Source of the DNA: an uncultured Candidatus Melainabacteria bacterium
Lineage (GTDB): Bacteria > Cyanobacteriota > Vampirovibrionia > Gastranaerophilales > Gastranaerophilaceae
Assembly (NCBI GenBank): GCA_934699705.1
Contig: CAKUXD010000004.1
Span: 35,723 to 99,722 of the forward strand
Direction: 5' to 3'
DNA length: 64,000 nucleotides
The position numbers and the translations under genes were made by a program. Under the pieces are notes generated by a model. It saw nothing but the letters and a program-made list of their open reading frames with translations, was not told the DNA's origin and did no database searches. The stretch's first letter is position 1. Every line of letters starts with the position of its first letter. Positions 24,914 to 33,573 of the stretch are shown here, piece after piece.

Positions 24914-24959
24914 AAAAAAATGAGAGGATAAACCTAACAAAGAAGTTTATCCTCTCATT
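24914..24959 (-). terminator. Terminator or attenuator between adhE and rex
   Basis: Perfect 15-bp stem aatgagaggataaac (24919-24933) with gtttatcctctcatt (24945-24959), 11-base loop, then a T-run on the minus strand, only 16 bases before the rex start. Confidence 0.9.
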
Positions 24960-24969
24960 AGTTTTTATA

Positions 24970-27669
24970 TTAAACTACACCATTGAATGCATCAATATAT
25001 ATTTTCTTGATATCTGACATTAATGGATATGCTGGGTTAGCACCTGTACATTGGTCATCGAATGCTAATTCAACCAATTCGTCAAGATGTTCATTCCAGT
25101 ATTCTTTTGTGAAGCCATTTTTAGAGATGAATTCTTCGATAGAATTTGGTAAATCAATATCTTTCATTAATTTATCAATTGCTTTAATTAATAATTTAAC
25201 TTTTTCATCATCGTTTTTACCACCTAAGTTTAATTCATCAGCAATTTGACCATATTTCATCTTAGCACATGGATATTTATATTGTGGGAAGATTGCTTGT
25301 TTGTGAGGAGCATCAGAAGAATTATATTTAATAACTTGTCTGATTAACAATGCATTTGCAACACCATGTGGAACGTGGTACATAGCACCAAGTTTGTGAG
25401 CCATAGAGTGGCATAATCCTAAGAATGAGTTTGCAAATGCCATACCTGCAATTGTTGCAGCATAGTGCATTTTTTCTCTTGCGATAGGATCGTTTGCACC
25501 TTCATTATAGCTTCTTCCTAAATATTTGAATACTAATTTTGTAGCTTCTAAAGCATTGGAATTAGTAAAGTTTGTTGCCATACATGAAACGTATGCTTCA
25601 ATTGCGTGAACTAATGCGTCAATACCTGAAGCAGATGTTAAGCCTTTTGGCATTCCGTCAACAAAATCAGGGTCAATGATTGCCATATTTGGAGTTAAAG
25701 CATAATCTGCAATTGCGTATTTAACATGAGTTTCATCATCTGTAATAATTGCAAATGGTGTAACTTCTGAACCTGTACCTGAAGTTGTAGGAATTGCAAC
25801 CATTGTTGCTTTTTGTCCTAATTCTGGTAATTGACAAATTCTCTTTCTGATATCCATAAATCTCATTGAGATATCTTCAAATACTGTATCAGGTTGTTCA
25901 TACATTAACCACATAATTTTAGCTGCGTCCATTGGAGAACCACCACCTAATGAAATAATTACATCTGGTTCAAATGGATTTAAAATAGACATTGCTTGAT
26001 TAATTGTAGATAATGTTGGATCTGGTTTAACATCAAAGAATACTTGATGTTCAATACCGATTTCATCTAAAACATTTGTTATTTTATTAACTGCACCTGA
26101 ATTATACAAGAATCTGTCAGTTACGATAAATGCACGTTTTTTGCCTTGTAATTCTCTTAAAGCTAAATCAGTAGCACCTCTTTTGAAGTAGATTTTAGCT
26201 GGAGCCTTAAACCATAACATATTTTCTCTCCTTTCAGCTACAGTTTTGTAGTTTAATAAGTGTTCAACACCAACGTTACCAGAAACGGCGTTACCACCCC
26301 AAGAACCACAACCTAATGTTAATGATGGTTCAAGTTTAAAGTTATATAAATCACCAATACCACCTTGAGATGATGGAGAGTTAATTAATACACGACAAGT
26401 TGGCATTTTTTCTGCATAAGCGTTAATTCTTTCACTTTTTCTAGCATCTGTATATAATACTGATGTATGACCAGCACCACCTTTATTTACTAATTCATAA
26501 GCCATTTCTGCAGCTTGTTCATAGTTTTTAGCCTTGTACATAGCTAAGATTGGAGATAATTTTTCTCTTGAGAATGGATCATTCCAATCAACTTCTGGTC
26601 TTTCAACTAAAAGAATTTTTGCATCTTCTGGAGTTTTAAATCCAGCTAATTCAGCAATTTTATGAGCTGGTTGACCAACGATTGCTGGGTGAGCAGTTCC
26701 TCTGGCAGGATCAATAAATGGTAAATCTACCATTTTCTTTTGTTCTGCTTTGTTTACAAGGTAAGCTCCGCGATATATAAATTCTTTTTTAACTTCTTCG
26801 TAAATATCTTCAACAACTATTACTGATTGTTCTGATGCACAAATCATACCGTTGTCAAAAGTTTTTGACATAAGAATTGAAGAAACTGCCATTTTAATAT
26901 CTGCTGTTTCATCAATTACTGCTGATGTATTACCAGGACCAACACCTAATGCTGGATTACCTGATGAATAAGCAGCTTTAACCATACCAGGACCACCTGT
27001 TGCTAAGATACAATCAATTTTAGGGTGTTTCATCAATGCACTTGATAATTCGATTGATGGAACGTCAATCCAACCGATGATATCTTTTGGAGCACCAGCT
27101 TTAACTGCTGCATCTAAAACTAATTTAGCAGCGGCAATTGTTGATTTAGTTGCTCTTGGGTGAGGTGAGAAGATAATTGCGTTTCTAGTTTTTAAAGCAA
27201 TTAATGATTTGAAGATTGCTGTTGAAGTTGGGTTTGTTGTTGGGATAATACCAGCTAAAACACCTAAAGGTTCAGCAACAATTTTTGTACCGTTTGCTTT
27301 ATCTTCTTTGATAATACCGCAAGTTTTAACATTTTTATGTTTGTTATAAATGTATTCAGAAGCAAAGTGATTTTTGATAATTTTATCTTCTAAAACACCC
27401 ATACCAGTTTCTTCAATAGCCATACGAGCTAGAGGGATACGAGCTTTATCAGCTGCTGTTGCTGCTGCTTTGAAGATTTTATCCACTTGTTCTTGAGAAT
27501 AATGTGAATAAAGTTCTTGAGCTTTATGAACTCTGTCAATTAACGCTTCAAATGCTTCAACGCTATCTACTAAATTAGAAGCATTATATGCTTTTTCTAA
27601 TTTTTCAACATCGTTTTGTTTTTTTGAAGCCTTTTTTGTTGTTGTTTTTTTTGTTGTTGTTTTTGGCAT
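24970..27669 (-). CDS. adhE: Bifunctional acetaldehyde-CoA/alcohol dehydrogenase AdhE
   Basis: An 899-residue fusion that reduces acetyl-CoA to acetaldehyde and then ethanol with NADH. N-terminal aldehyde dehydrogenase half (to about 470) with catalytic C277 in FDNGMICASEQ and GVLAGIIPTTNPTSTAI. C-terminal iron alcohol dehydrogenase half with SLGGGSPMDAAK, TTSGTGSEVTPFAII, HAIEAYVS and FLGLCHSMAHKLGAMYHVPHGVANA (Fe ligands). The protein is of normal length but begins with a Lys/Thr-rich extension MPKTTTKKTTTKKASKK, absent from typical AdhE. SD AGGAG, and a near-consensus promoter with an upstream dyad. It is the main NADH-disposing enzyme here and the likely Rex target. Confidence 0.97.
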   Translation of the reverse strand: MPKTTTKKTTTKKASKKQNDVEKLEKAYNASNLVDSVEAFEALIDRVHKAQELYSHYSQEQVDKIFKAAATAADKARIPLARMAIEETGMGVLEDKIIKNHFASEYIYNKHKNVKTCGIIKEDKANGTKIVAEPLGVLAGIIPTTNPTSTAIFKSLIALKTRNAIIFSPHPRATKSTIAAAKLVLDAAVKAGAPKDIIGWIDVPSIELSSALMKHPKIDCILATGGPGMVKAAYSSGNPALGVGPGNTSAVIDETADIKMAVSSILMSKTFDNGMICASEQSVIVVEDIYEEVKKEFIYRGAYLVNKAEQKKMVDLPFIDPARGTAHPAIVGQPAHKIAELAGFKTPEDAKILLVERPEVDWNDPFSREKLSPILAMYKAKNYEQAAEMAYELVNKGGAGHTSVLYTDARKSERINAYAEKMPTCRVLINSPSSQGGIGDLYNFKLEPSLTLGCGSWGGNAVSGNVGVEHLLNYKTVAERRENMLWFKAPAKIYFKRGATDLALRELQGKKRAFIVTDRFLYNSGAVNKITNVLDEIGIEHQVFFDVKPDPTLSTINQAMSILNPFEPDVIISLGGGSPMDAAKIMWLMYEQPDTVFEDISMRFMDIRKRICQLPELGQKATMVAIPTTSGTGSEVTPFAIITDDETHVKYAIADYALTPNMAIIDPDFVDGMPKGLTSASGIDALVHAIEAYVSCMATNFTNSNALEATKLVFKYLGRSYNEGANDPIAREKMHYAATIAGMAFANSFLGLCHSMAHKLGAMYHVPHGVANALLIRQVIKYNSSDAPHKQAIFPQYKYPCAKMKYGQIADELNLGGKNDDEKVKLLIKAIDKLMKDIDLPNSIEEFISKNGFTKEYWNEHLDELVELAFDDQCTGANPAYPLMSDIKKIYIDAFNGVV

Positions 27670-27713
27670 TTTGTATATCTCCTATTAAATCGTGATTGAT
27701 TTCCTTATTTAAC

Positions 27714-27742
27714 AGTATAAAAAATAATAAGTGTTTTGTCAA
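27714..27742 (-). promoter_or_regulatory. adhE promoter
   Basis: Minus strand TTGACA (27742-27737), a 17-base spacer and TATACT (27719-27714). The leader to the ATG at 27669 is about 40 bases. Confidence 0.88.
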
Positions 27743-27777
27743 CCCTTATTATTTTTTAGGTTTTACAATAGTTTACA

Positions 27778-27795
27778 TTGTGATTTTTATCACAA
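27778..27795. promoter_or_regulatory. Candidate Rex (or CRP-family) operator upstream of adhE
   Basis: Perfect dyad TTGTGA-N6-TCACAA. This matches described Rex sites and equally the CRP consensus TGTGA-N6-TCACA. It lies 35 bases upstream of the -35, centred about 80 bases from the likely start, which is more usual for an activator than for simple Rex blocking. Confidence 0.65.
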
Positions 27796-27827
27796 TTAGA
27801 TTTTTAAATCGTGATACAAAGTAACAA

Positions 27828-28502
27828 TTAAGCGTCATTTTTAATGCGTTTTGCAATATATAAAAATGGAGTATCTAACAAGGCTATTATTATTTTAATT
27901 ATATATGTCGTTATAAACAATTCAAAAACAATCTCTTTAGAGAAAACTCCTGCAAAACCGATATAGGTAAAAATTGCCGTATCAAACAGCTGACTTGCCC
28001 AGGTTGCACCATTGTTTCTCACCCATAAAAATTTATCTGATGGCAATAAATTTTTAATAAATTTATACAAATATACGTCCATCATGTTTGAAATAAAATA
28101 TGCCGACATACTTGCAAAACATACGCGTGGAGTTATTGTAAATAAAGTTTTCATAGCTTCACCCGCAAAATCTGCCGAGTTTGAAATATAGTGTAAATCA
28201 ACTTGTGTAATGGCAGTAAAAATTAATAGTGCAAAAAATCCCAAATAAACACTTTTTTGAGCTTCTTCTACTCCATATTTTTCATTTAAGATATCAGTAG
28301 CCAAGAAAATTGAGCCATAAGTAACATTACCCAAAGTTAGCGCCATACCGAAAATATCTACACATTTTAACACTTCAACATTAGCGATTATTGTTGCTAT
28401 GCCTATCCATGCAAAAATACCGACTTTTCCAAAAAACTTATATGCAAAAATCACACCTGCAAAATTAATAATTATAGTTATAAAAAATAATGCTTCATTC
28501 AT
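27828..28502 (-). CDS. Queuosine precursor transporter (YhhQ/VUT family)
   Basis: A 224-residue inner-membrane protein with about six helices, of the DUF165/VUT family that imports queuosine precursors such as preQ0 or preQ1 in other bacteria. Diagnostic segments are LTLGNVTYGSIFLATDILNEKYG, HYISNSADFAG, RVCFASMSAYFISNMMDVYLYKFIK, and the conserved WVRNNGATWASQLFDTAIFTYIGF. It overlaps the CMP-sugar synthetase gene by four bases. No queuosine-modifying enzyme is nearby. Confidence 0.87.
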   Translation of the reverse strand: MNEALFFITIIINFAGVIFAYKFFGKVGIFAWIGIATIIANVEVLKCVDIFGMALTLGNVTYGSIFLATDILNEKYGVEEAQKSVYLGFFALLIFTAITQVDLHYISNSADFAGEAMKTLFTITPRVCFASMSAYFISNMMDVYLYKFIKNLLPSDKFLWVRNNGATWASQLFDTAIFTYIGFAGVFSKEIVFELFITTYIIKIIIALLDTPFLYIAKRIKNDA

Positions 28503-29203
28503 TGTGTTCTTCTCTTTTCCAAAATTTTAGCTACCTTTTCAAAATCCTCTGGAGTATCTATATCGACTGATTTATCAACAACATAAACCATCGGATTATT
28601 CCCAATAAAATCATTAACCTCGCGCATAACACTAGTTTTGCACACATAGACCGAACCTGTTTCTCTATACATCGGGTAATGACGATGTTCATCTTGACGA
28701 CGTGGTCTTGTGCGAGAATCATATAAAGGTTCAAATTTTTCAGTATTAGGAATTTGTCGCCATAAAGAATGAGTAATTCCAATATCTAAAACGGCAAAAG
28801 CTGAATCATGTCCTTTTCTTAAATTTTCAAAATAACATTCTAAAACTTTATCTAACTCATTATAATCACGCAAAGGACAAGTCGGTTGCAATAACACGAC
28901 TGCGTCTGGCTCATAACCTTCTTTTTCTTTCAGATAATCCAACACATGAATCATTACAGGAATTGTCATTGTAGTATCCTGCGCTAATTCCAACGGCCTA
29001 TCCACAACTTCACACCCGTACTCAAAAGCTATGTTTTTAATATTTTCAGCTTCCGTAGATAAAACAGTTCTTGTAACATATTTTGACTTCAAACCAGCTT
29101 CAATACTGTAATATACCAAAGGATAACCCGCCAACATTTTTATATTTTTATTTGGAATTCCCTTTGAACCACCTCTTGCTGGTATTATTGCTAAAATTTC
29201 CAT
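28499..29203 (-). CDS. CMP-sugar synthetase (acylneuraminate cytidylyltransferase family)
   Basis: A 234-residue cytoplasmic enzyme expected to activate a 2-keto-3-deoxy sugar with CTP for surface glycans. Nucleotide motif IPARGGSKGIPNKNI (7-21), LQPTCPLRDYNELD, and VDIDTPEDFE near the C-terminus (metal-binding DxD-type). Closest in appearance to NeuA, PseF and LegF enzymes; the sugar (Neu5Ac, pseudaminic or legionaminic acid) cannot be chosen. The biosynthetic synthase is not in the window. It lies 9 bases after folP and is probably co-transcribed. Confidence 0.86.
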   Translation of the reverse strand: MEILAIIPARGGSKGIPNKNIKMLAGYPLVYYSIEAGLKSKYVTRTVLSTEAENIKNIAFEYGCEVVDRPLELAQDTTMTIPVMIHVLDYLKEKEGYEPDAVVLLQPTCPLRDYNELDKVLECYFENLRKGHDSAFAVLDIGITHSLWRQIPNTEKFEPLYDSRTRPRRQDEHRHYPMYRETGSVYVCKTSVMREVNDFIGNNPMVYVVDKSVDIDTPEDFEKVAKILEKRRTQ

Positions 29204-29212
29204 AAATTTCCC

Positions 29213-30355
29213 TTAAAAATTTTTCATCAACTCAATTAATGTTTTATGCATTTTTACATTATGAACTCTAAGATAATCCACATTTCTTTCAATTGCCAAA
29301 GAGCTTAATGCGGTAGTATAAATATCTTTAACTTCGTTTGTTTCATCTTTCATATCCAGCAAGGATTTTCTTGAAATTCCAAGCATAATCTCGCACCCAA
29401 TAGATTTAAACTCATCTATACGTCTTATCAATTCAAAATTTTGTTCTTTTGTTTTACCAAAACCAATTCCGACATCAATAATAATGTTATCCTTTAAAAT
29501 TCCTTTTTCTTGAGCAAACTCCACTTTATTTTGTAGTGATAAATAAATTTCATCAACCAAATTCTCATATTTTGGTTTAATTTGCATATTTTCAGGAGTA
29601 CCTTGCGAATGTTGAATAATAACCTTTTTCCCAGTTGACGAAACAACATTAACCAAGTTTTTATCAAAATCAAATCCAGATACATCATTTATAATAGATG
29701 CACCCAAATCAATCGTTCTTAATGCAACTTCGCTAGAACGTGTATCAATACTGATTGGAACACTAATATTATTTTTTTGCATATAATTTAAAATTGGTTC
29801 AATTTTCTCTAACTGGTCATTTGCACTTACAGGTTCAGAAAAAGGCTTTGTACTTTCAGCACCAATATCAATAATATCCGCGCCTTCATCTATTAATTGA
29901 TGCAAATGTTCAACAGCAGAGTTAAAATCATAAAATTGACCACCGTCAGAAAAAGAATTTTTTGTCAAATTTAAAATTCCAACTAATTTTGGCGTAATTT
30001 TTTCTTCCGTCTTAATTCTTTCTTCTAAAACATCTGCTAAAACTTTCATTGAAAATGGTTGATTTTTTAACTTATCGGAAATTTTTAGAATTTGAGAAAT
30101 ACTTCCGCCTAAAATACAATCAGTTTTTTCAATATTAGCCGTCAAAACATCTCTATGTACCGCACAATCAGCCCCGACTGTTAAAGCTGTTTGCTTTAAA
30201 ATATTTGCCTGAGGTAAAGTTAAACCGAAAATTTTCAAATTCAAATACTGATACTTATTTTTGGCATTCATCAAATACGAAATATCAAAACCAATATTTT
30301 TTAATTCTTCCTCAATTTTATAAAAATCTATTTTCTTTACAATAAACTTTTTCAT
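29213..30355 (-). CDS. folP: Dihydropteroate synthase with N-terminal extension
   Basis: Condenses pABA with dihydropterin pyrophosphate in folate synthesis. The 380 residues exceed the usual about 280. The catalytic TIM barrel starts near residue 122 at KLVGILNLTKNSFSDGG and contains DIGAESTKPFSEPV, ISIDTRSSEVA, IINDVSGF, DVGIGFGKTKEQNFELI and GISRKSLL. The first about 120 residues (with QANILKQTALTVGADCAVHRDVLT and TDCILGGSISQI) are an extra domain also seen in some clostridial-type FolP. LTKN replaces the common VTPD in the pterin loop. Other folate genes (folK, folE2) are elsewhere in the window. Confidence 0.93.
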   Translation of the reverse strand: MKKFIVKKIDFYKIEEELKNIGFDISYLMNAKNKYQYLNLKIFGLTLPQANILKQTALTVGADCAVHRDVLTANIEKTDCILGGSISQILKISDKLKNQPFSMKVLADVLEERIKTEEKITPKLVGILNLTKNSFSDGGQFYDFNSAVEHLHQLIDEGADIIDIGAESTKPFSEPVSANDQLEKIEPILNYMQKNNISVPISIDTRSSEVALRTIDLGASIINDVSGFDFDKNLVNVVSSTGKKVIIQHSQGTPENMQIKPKYENLVDEIYLSLQNKVEFAQEKGILKDNIIIDVGIGFGKTKEQNFELIRRIDEFKSIGCEIMLGISRKSLLDMKDETNEVKDIYTTALSSLAIERNVDYLRVHNVKMHKTLIELMKNF

Positions 30356-30371
30356 ACAGAAATTTTAGCAT

Positions 30372-30419
30372 AAAAAAAGAGAGCGGACATCATAGTCATT
30401 GCCCGACTCTCTTTTTCTT
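30372..30419 (-). terminator. Terminator upstream of folP
   Basis: aaaaagagag (30374-30383) pairs with ctctcttttt (30407-30416), extended by cgg/ccg, then a T-run on the minus strand. Serves the genes at 30433-31457. Confidence 0.85.
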
Positions 30420-30432
30420 ATTGTAAATTTTA

Positions 30433-30792
30433 CTACTTAGTAATTGTTGAAACAGTAGTTGCCGCACTTGCTATATTTGTACAAAATGCAGTAAAACTAC
30501 CGAATATATCAGCAACTTTTTTACCTACTTTTGAATTTGCAGCATCTGCAATTGGTTTAAGAGCTTTGTTTTCTTCAGCTGCTTTAGCCAAATTTGATGT
30601 TACAGCGTCTGAATATGCTTCAGAATCTGTTTCCATATTTTTCTTAAACTCGTCAGTACCTTCTTTCAAGTTTGTAACTGTTTCCATTGCTTTTTGAGTT
30701 TTTTCAATAGCGTCCATTGCACTAATGTTTTTTAAACCAGCTAATGCATCGTTACCTCTGAATGACACACTTGATATAGGACTAATCATCAT
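30433..30792 (-). CDS. Small protein with N-terminal F-R-G-N motif, unknown function
   Basis: A 119-residue protein with no signal peptide. It starts MMISPISSVSFRGNDALAGL; a similar hydrophobic-x-F-[RK]-G motif occurs near the start of its neighbour. The body is helical and Ala/Lys/Glu-rich, and the C-terminus (GSFTAFCTNIASAATTVSTITK) is weakly hydrophobic and Ser/Thr/Ala-rich. No known domain. It lies 32 bases downstream of the next gene in the same direction and ends at a strong terminator, so the two form an operon. Location and role are unknown. Confidence 0.6.
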   Translation of the reverse strand: MMISPISSVSFRGNDALAGLKNISAMDAIEKTQKAMETVTNLKEGTDEFKKNMETDSEAYSDAVTSNLAKAAEENKALKPIADAANSKVGKKVADIFGSFTAFCTNIASAATTVSTITK

Positions 30793-30824
30793 TTTAGAAC
30801 TTACCTCCTAAACACTACTTTTAA

Positions 30825-31457
30825 TTAGAAATCGTCTTCACTAACATTAAAATCGTTTGAACCACTTCCACTTGTATTATAACCATTTCCAGTCGCATTG
30901 TCAACTGCTTGGTCAACTAAATTTTCTGTATTATCAGAAACTTGTTTTTTTACAAGTCCAAAGTCCTTCATTGCAACACCAATTGCCGCACCGCCAGCAA
31001 TAGTGTTAACTACGACTTTTTGAATTTTATCTGTTAGAACTTTTGATTTTTCAAATTTTTCTGCTAACTTTGTAGCTTTTTCGGCTAATTTAGCTGCTTC
31101 TTCACCAGTTTTTTCCGCAGCTTTCTTATTTAACGCTTCAATTGCTTTTTGCGTTGCTGAATTTGTATATTTGCCAACAGTTCCAGAAATCAAGTCCGCA
31201 GCTTTGCCTAAACAAATTTTTGTTGCAGTAAACGCAACTAAAATACCAATAGCTTTTGAACCAAACTTACCTAGTTTGCCTATAAAACCGCCTTGTTCCC
31301 CAACTTGTTCTGACATTCTTCTAAATTCATCTTGTTTCGCTTTTAAAGCTTCCAAATCTGGTGCTTCACCTTTGAATGCGATATTAGAATGAGCGTTTCT
31401 ATTAGAAGTTACTAAATTTTGAGCTAAATTAATTGAATTAACTGGCATGATTTCCAC
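30825..31457 (-). CDS. Coiled-coil protein with N-terminal F-K-G-E motif, unknown function
   Basis: A 210-residue protein without a classical signal peptide. It begins MEIMPVNSINLAQNLV and has AFKGEAPD at about residues 28-35. A Gly-rich hydrophobic stretch (about 60-85: GKLGKFGSKAIGILVAFTAT) is followed by a charged Ala/Glu/Lys coiled coil (about 100-145) and a second Gly/Ala hydrophobic stretch (TIAGGAAIGVAM). The tail is Asn/Ser/Gly-rich and acidic. Hydrophobic patch plus coiled coil resembles membrane-active or secreted proteins. No family is assigned. First gene of a two-gene operon. Confidence 0.62.
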   Translation of the reverse strand: MEIMPVNSINLAQNLVTSNRNAHSNIAFKGEAPDLEALKAKQDEFRRMSEQVGEQGGFIGKLGKFGSKAIGILVAFTATKICLGKAADLISGTVGKYTNSATQKAIEALNKKAAEKTGEEAAKLAEKATKLAEKFEKSKVLTDKIQKVVVNTIAGGAAIGVAMKDFGLVKKQVSDNTENLVDQAVDNATGNGYNTSGSGSNDFNVSEDDF

Positions 31458-31721
31458 ACAAATATAAATACCTACACTACTATAAAGTCCCGAAAAGCAT
31501 GATTTTTGCTACTTTTTTTAAGATTTACCAAATATTTGTTACATTTATTTACATTATGTTATTTAACAAAATGTAACAAAGAAAGAAAAATATCCTTAAA
31601 TTTATAACAATAATTTTATTTTCATGTTATAAATATATAAAGGAAAAATTGTTCGTAAAATACAATTACCCTGCAATAAACACGAAGATAGTCATTATAA
31701 ATAAGGATACGGAGGCATTTT
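31458..31721. other. Intergenic region between the coiled-coil operon and the GH57 gene
   Basis: A 264-base, very AT-rich divergent region without a credible gene. It contains acaaaatgtaaca (31566-31578), identical to a 13-base word at 4581-4593, and several related TGTTACA/TGTAACA words. The GH57 gene has a clear GGAGG site; no convincing -35/-10 pair could be fixed. Confidence 0.5.
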
Positions 31722-33449
31722 ATGTCAGTAGGACAATTTGTTTTTATGTTACACAGTCATTTGCCATACTACCGCAAAGCTGGTATGTGGCCATTCGGTG
31801 AAGAAAATTTATACGAATGTATGTCTGAAACTTACGTACCACTTCTTGATGCAATTTCTGAATTGTACGAAGAAGACGGTATTAAAGCTAAATTAACGGT
31901 TGGTATCACTCCAATTTTAGCTGAACAATTAAACGACAAACACTTACAAGAAGGTTTTGTTAAATATATGGATACAAGAATTAAAGCAGCAGAAGAAGAT
32001 GTTGCAAGATATCCAGATCCAAAAGTTGAAAACTCTGAACATTTAAGTTATTTAGCAAATTTTGCTCTAAATCACTTATCTAAAATCAAAGATCACTTTG
32101 TAAATCGTTACAACAAGGATTTAATTTCAGCCTTCAAAAAATACCAAGATTTAGGCTGTATCGAAATTACAACATCAGGCGCAACTCATGGTTTCTCACC
32201 ATTACTTGCAACTGATAACAATTTGAACGCTCAATTTAAAGTTGGTTCAGATACTACAAAACGTCTTTTCGGTAAAAAAGCAAAAGGAACTTGGTTGCCT
32301 GAATGCGCATACAGACAAGGTTATCAATATATCGGCAAAGACGGCGAAAAGAAATGGCGTCCTGCTATTGAAGTAACTTTACAAAACAATGATATTCACT
32401 ACTTCTTTACTGAATCACACGTTATTGAAGGTGGTAACTCTATCGGAAACAGACGTGTTATCGGACCTTACGGAAATATTGAATATATTCCGCTTCCAGA
32501 ACGCGAAGCAACTGGTTACGACACTTATTCAGCTTATTGGCTACCAGACGCACAAGTTGCAGTTATGGGAAGAAACGACAGAGCTGGTTATCAAGTATGG
32601 TCTGCTGCTGACGGATACCCTGGAGATGGTGTTTACAGAGAATTCCACAAAAAAGATGACAAATCAGGCATGCACTATTGGAGAATTACTTCTTCAACAA
32701 CTGATTTAGGCGATAAAATGCTTTATGACCCAGTTTTGGCATTCAATAAAATTAACGAAAACTCTGATCACTACACAACAATGCTTTACCACTTATTGAA
32801 TGATTACAAAAATTCTCACGATGGTAAAGAAGGGCTGGTAATGGTATCTTTTGATACTGAATTATTCGGACATTGGTGGTTTGAAGGTGTTGAATTCATT
32901 AAACAAGTTGTTAAAAAATTAAACACATACTTAAAAGATGATGTTCAAATGATGACAGCTGGTGAATACTTAGAAGCTCACCCTCCAAAAGAAGCAATTC
33001 AAATTCCTGAAAGCTCTTGGGGTGCTGGCGGACACTTCTATGTATGGATGAACCACTTAACAGAATGGATGTGGCCAATTATCCACTCTTGCGAAAAACG
33101 CATTACTGAAGTTGTTAGCAAATACGAAGAAAAACCTTCAGATAGCTTATTATTAAGAGCTTTAGCTCAATTATCAAGAGAAAACTTATTACTACAATCT
33201 TCTGACTGGCCTTTCTTGATTACAACTTGGCAAGCTAAAGATTACGCAACTGATAGATTTAGAGAACATGTTGACAGATTTGAAACTATCGCTGATATGA
33301 TTGAATCTGGAAATATCGACGAAGCAAAACTTCACGAAATCGAAGATATTGACAACTGCTTCCCTGATATTGATTATAGAGTATATCTTCCAATCGAAGA
33401 AGGCGTAATCCCTCAACAAGCAACTAAACTTGCACCGTTATATAAATAA
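31722..33449 (+). CDS. GH57 glycoside hydrolase, 1,4-alpha-glucan branching enzyme type
   Basis: A 575-residue cytoplasmic enzyme expected to form alpha-1,6 branches in glycogen-like glucan. GH57 motifs: HSHLPYYRKAG (11-21), the E194 nucleophile in GTWLPECAYR, and the acid D378 in VSFDTELFGHWWFEG. A C-terminal helical domain follows (LTEWMWPIIHSCEKR; SRENLLLQSSDWPFLITT), as in branching enzymes of Thermus and Thermotoga. The start has GGAGG and is followed by a perfect 20-bp terminator, so it is monocistronic. It differs from GH13 GlgB. It could alternatively be an alpha-amylase-like GH57, but the QSSDWPFLI end favours branching. Confidence 0.87.
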   Translation: MSVGQFVFMLHSHLPYYRKAGMWPFGEENLYECMSETYVPLLDAISELYEEDGIKAKLTVGITPILAEQLNDKHLQEGFVKYMDTRIKAAEEDVARYPDPKVENSEHLSYLANFALNHLSKIKDHFVNRYNKDLISAFKKYQDLGCIEITTSGATHGFSPLLATDNNLNAQFKVGSDTTKRLFGKKAKGTWLPECAYRQGYQYIGKDGEKKWRPAIEVTLQNNDIHYFFTESHVIEGGNSIGNRRVIGPYGNIEYIPLPEREATGYDTYSAYWLPDAQVAVMGRNDRAGYQVWSAADGYPGDGVYREFHKKDDKSGMHYWRITSSTTDLGDKMLYDPVLAFNKINENSDHYTTMLYHLLNDYKNSHDGKEGLVMVSFDTELFGHWWFEGVEFIKQVVKKLNTYLKDDVQMMTAGEYLEAHPPKEAIQIPESSWGAGGHFYVWMNHLTEWMWPIIHSCEKRITEVVSKYEEKPSDSLLLRALAQLSRENLLLQSSDWPFLITTWQAKDYATDRFREHVDRFETIADMIESGNIDEAKLHEIEDIDNCFPDIDYRVYLPIEEGVIPQQATKLAPLYK

Positions 33450-33461
33450 TAAAATAACAAT

Positions 33462-33504
33462 AATAAATAGGGTCGGAAAATAAAATTTTCCGACCCTATT
33501 TATT
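33462..33504 (+). terminator. Terminator of the GH57 gene
   Basis: Perfect 20-bp stem, 33462-33481 with 33485-33504, 3-base loop. Confidence 0.9.
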
Positions 33505-33509
33505 ATATA

Positions 33510-33546
33510 AAAACGGCGATTTTGATGAAATCAAAATCGCCGTTTT
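33510..33546 (-). terminator. Terminator of rpsP, possibly bidirectional
   Basis: Perfect 16-bp stem (33510-33525 with 33531-33546), 5-base loop, T-rich on both flanks, between convergent genes. Confidence 0.88.
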
Positions 33547-33573
33547 AAAAATTTATCTCAAAGATTTATAAAA

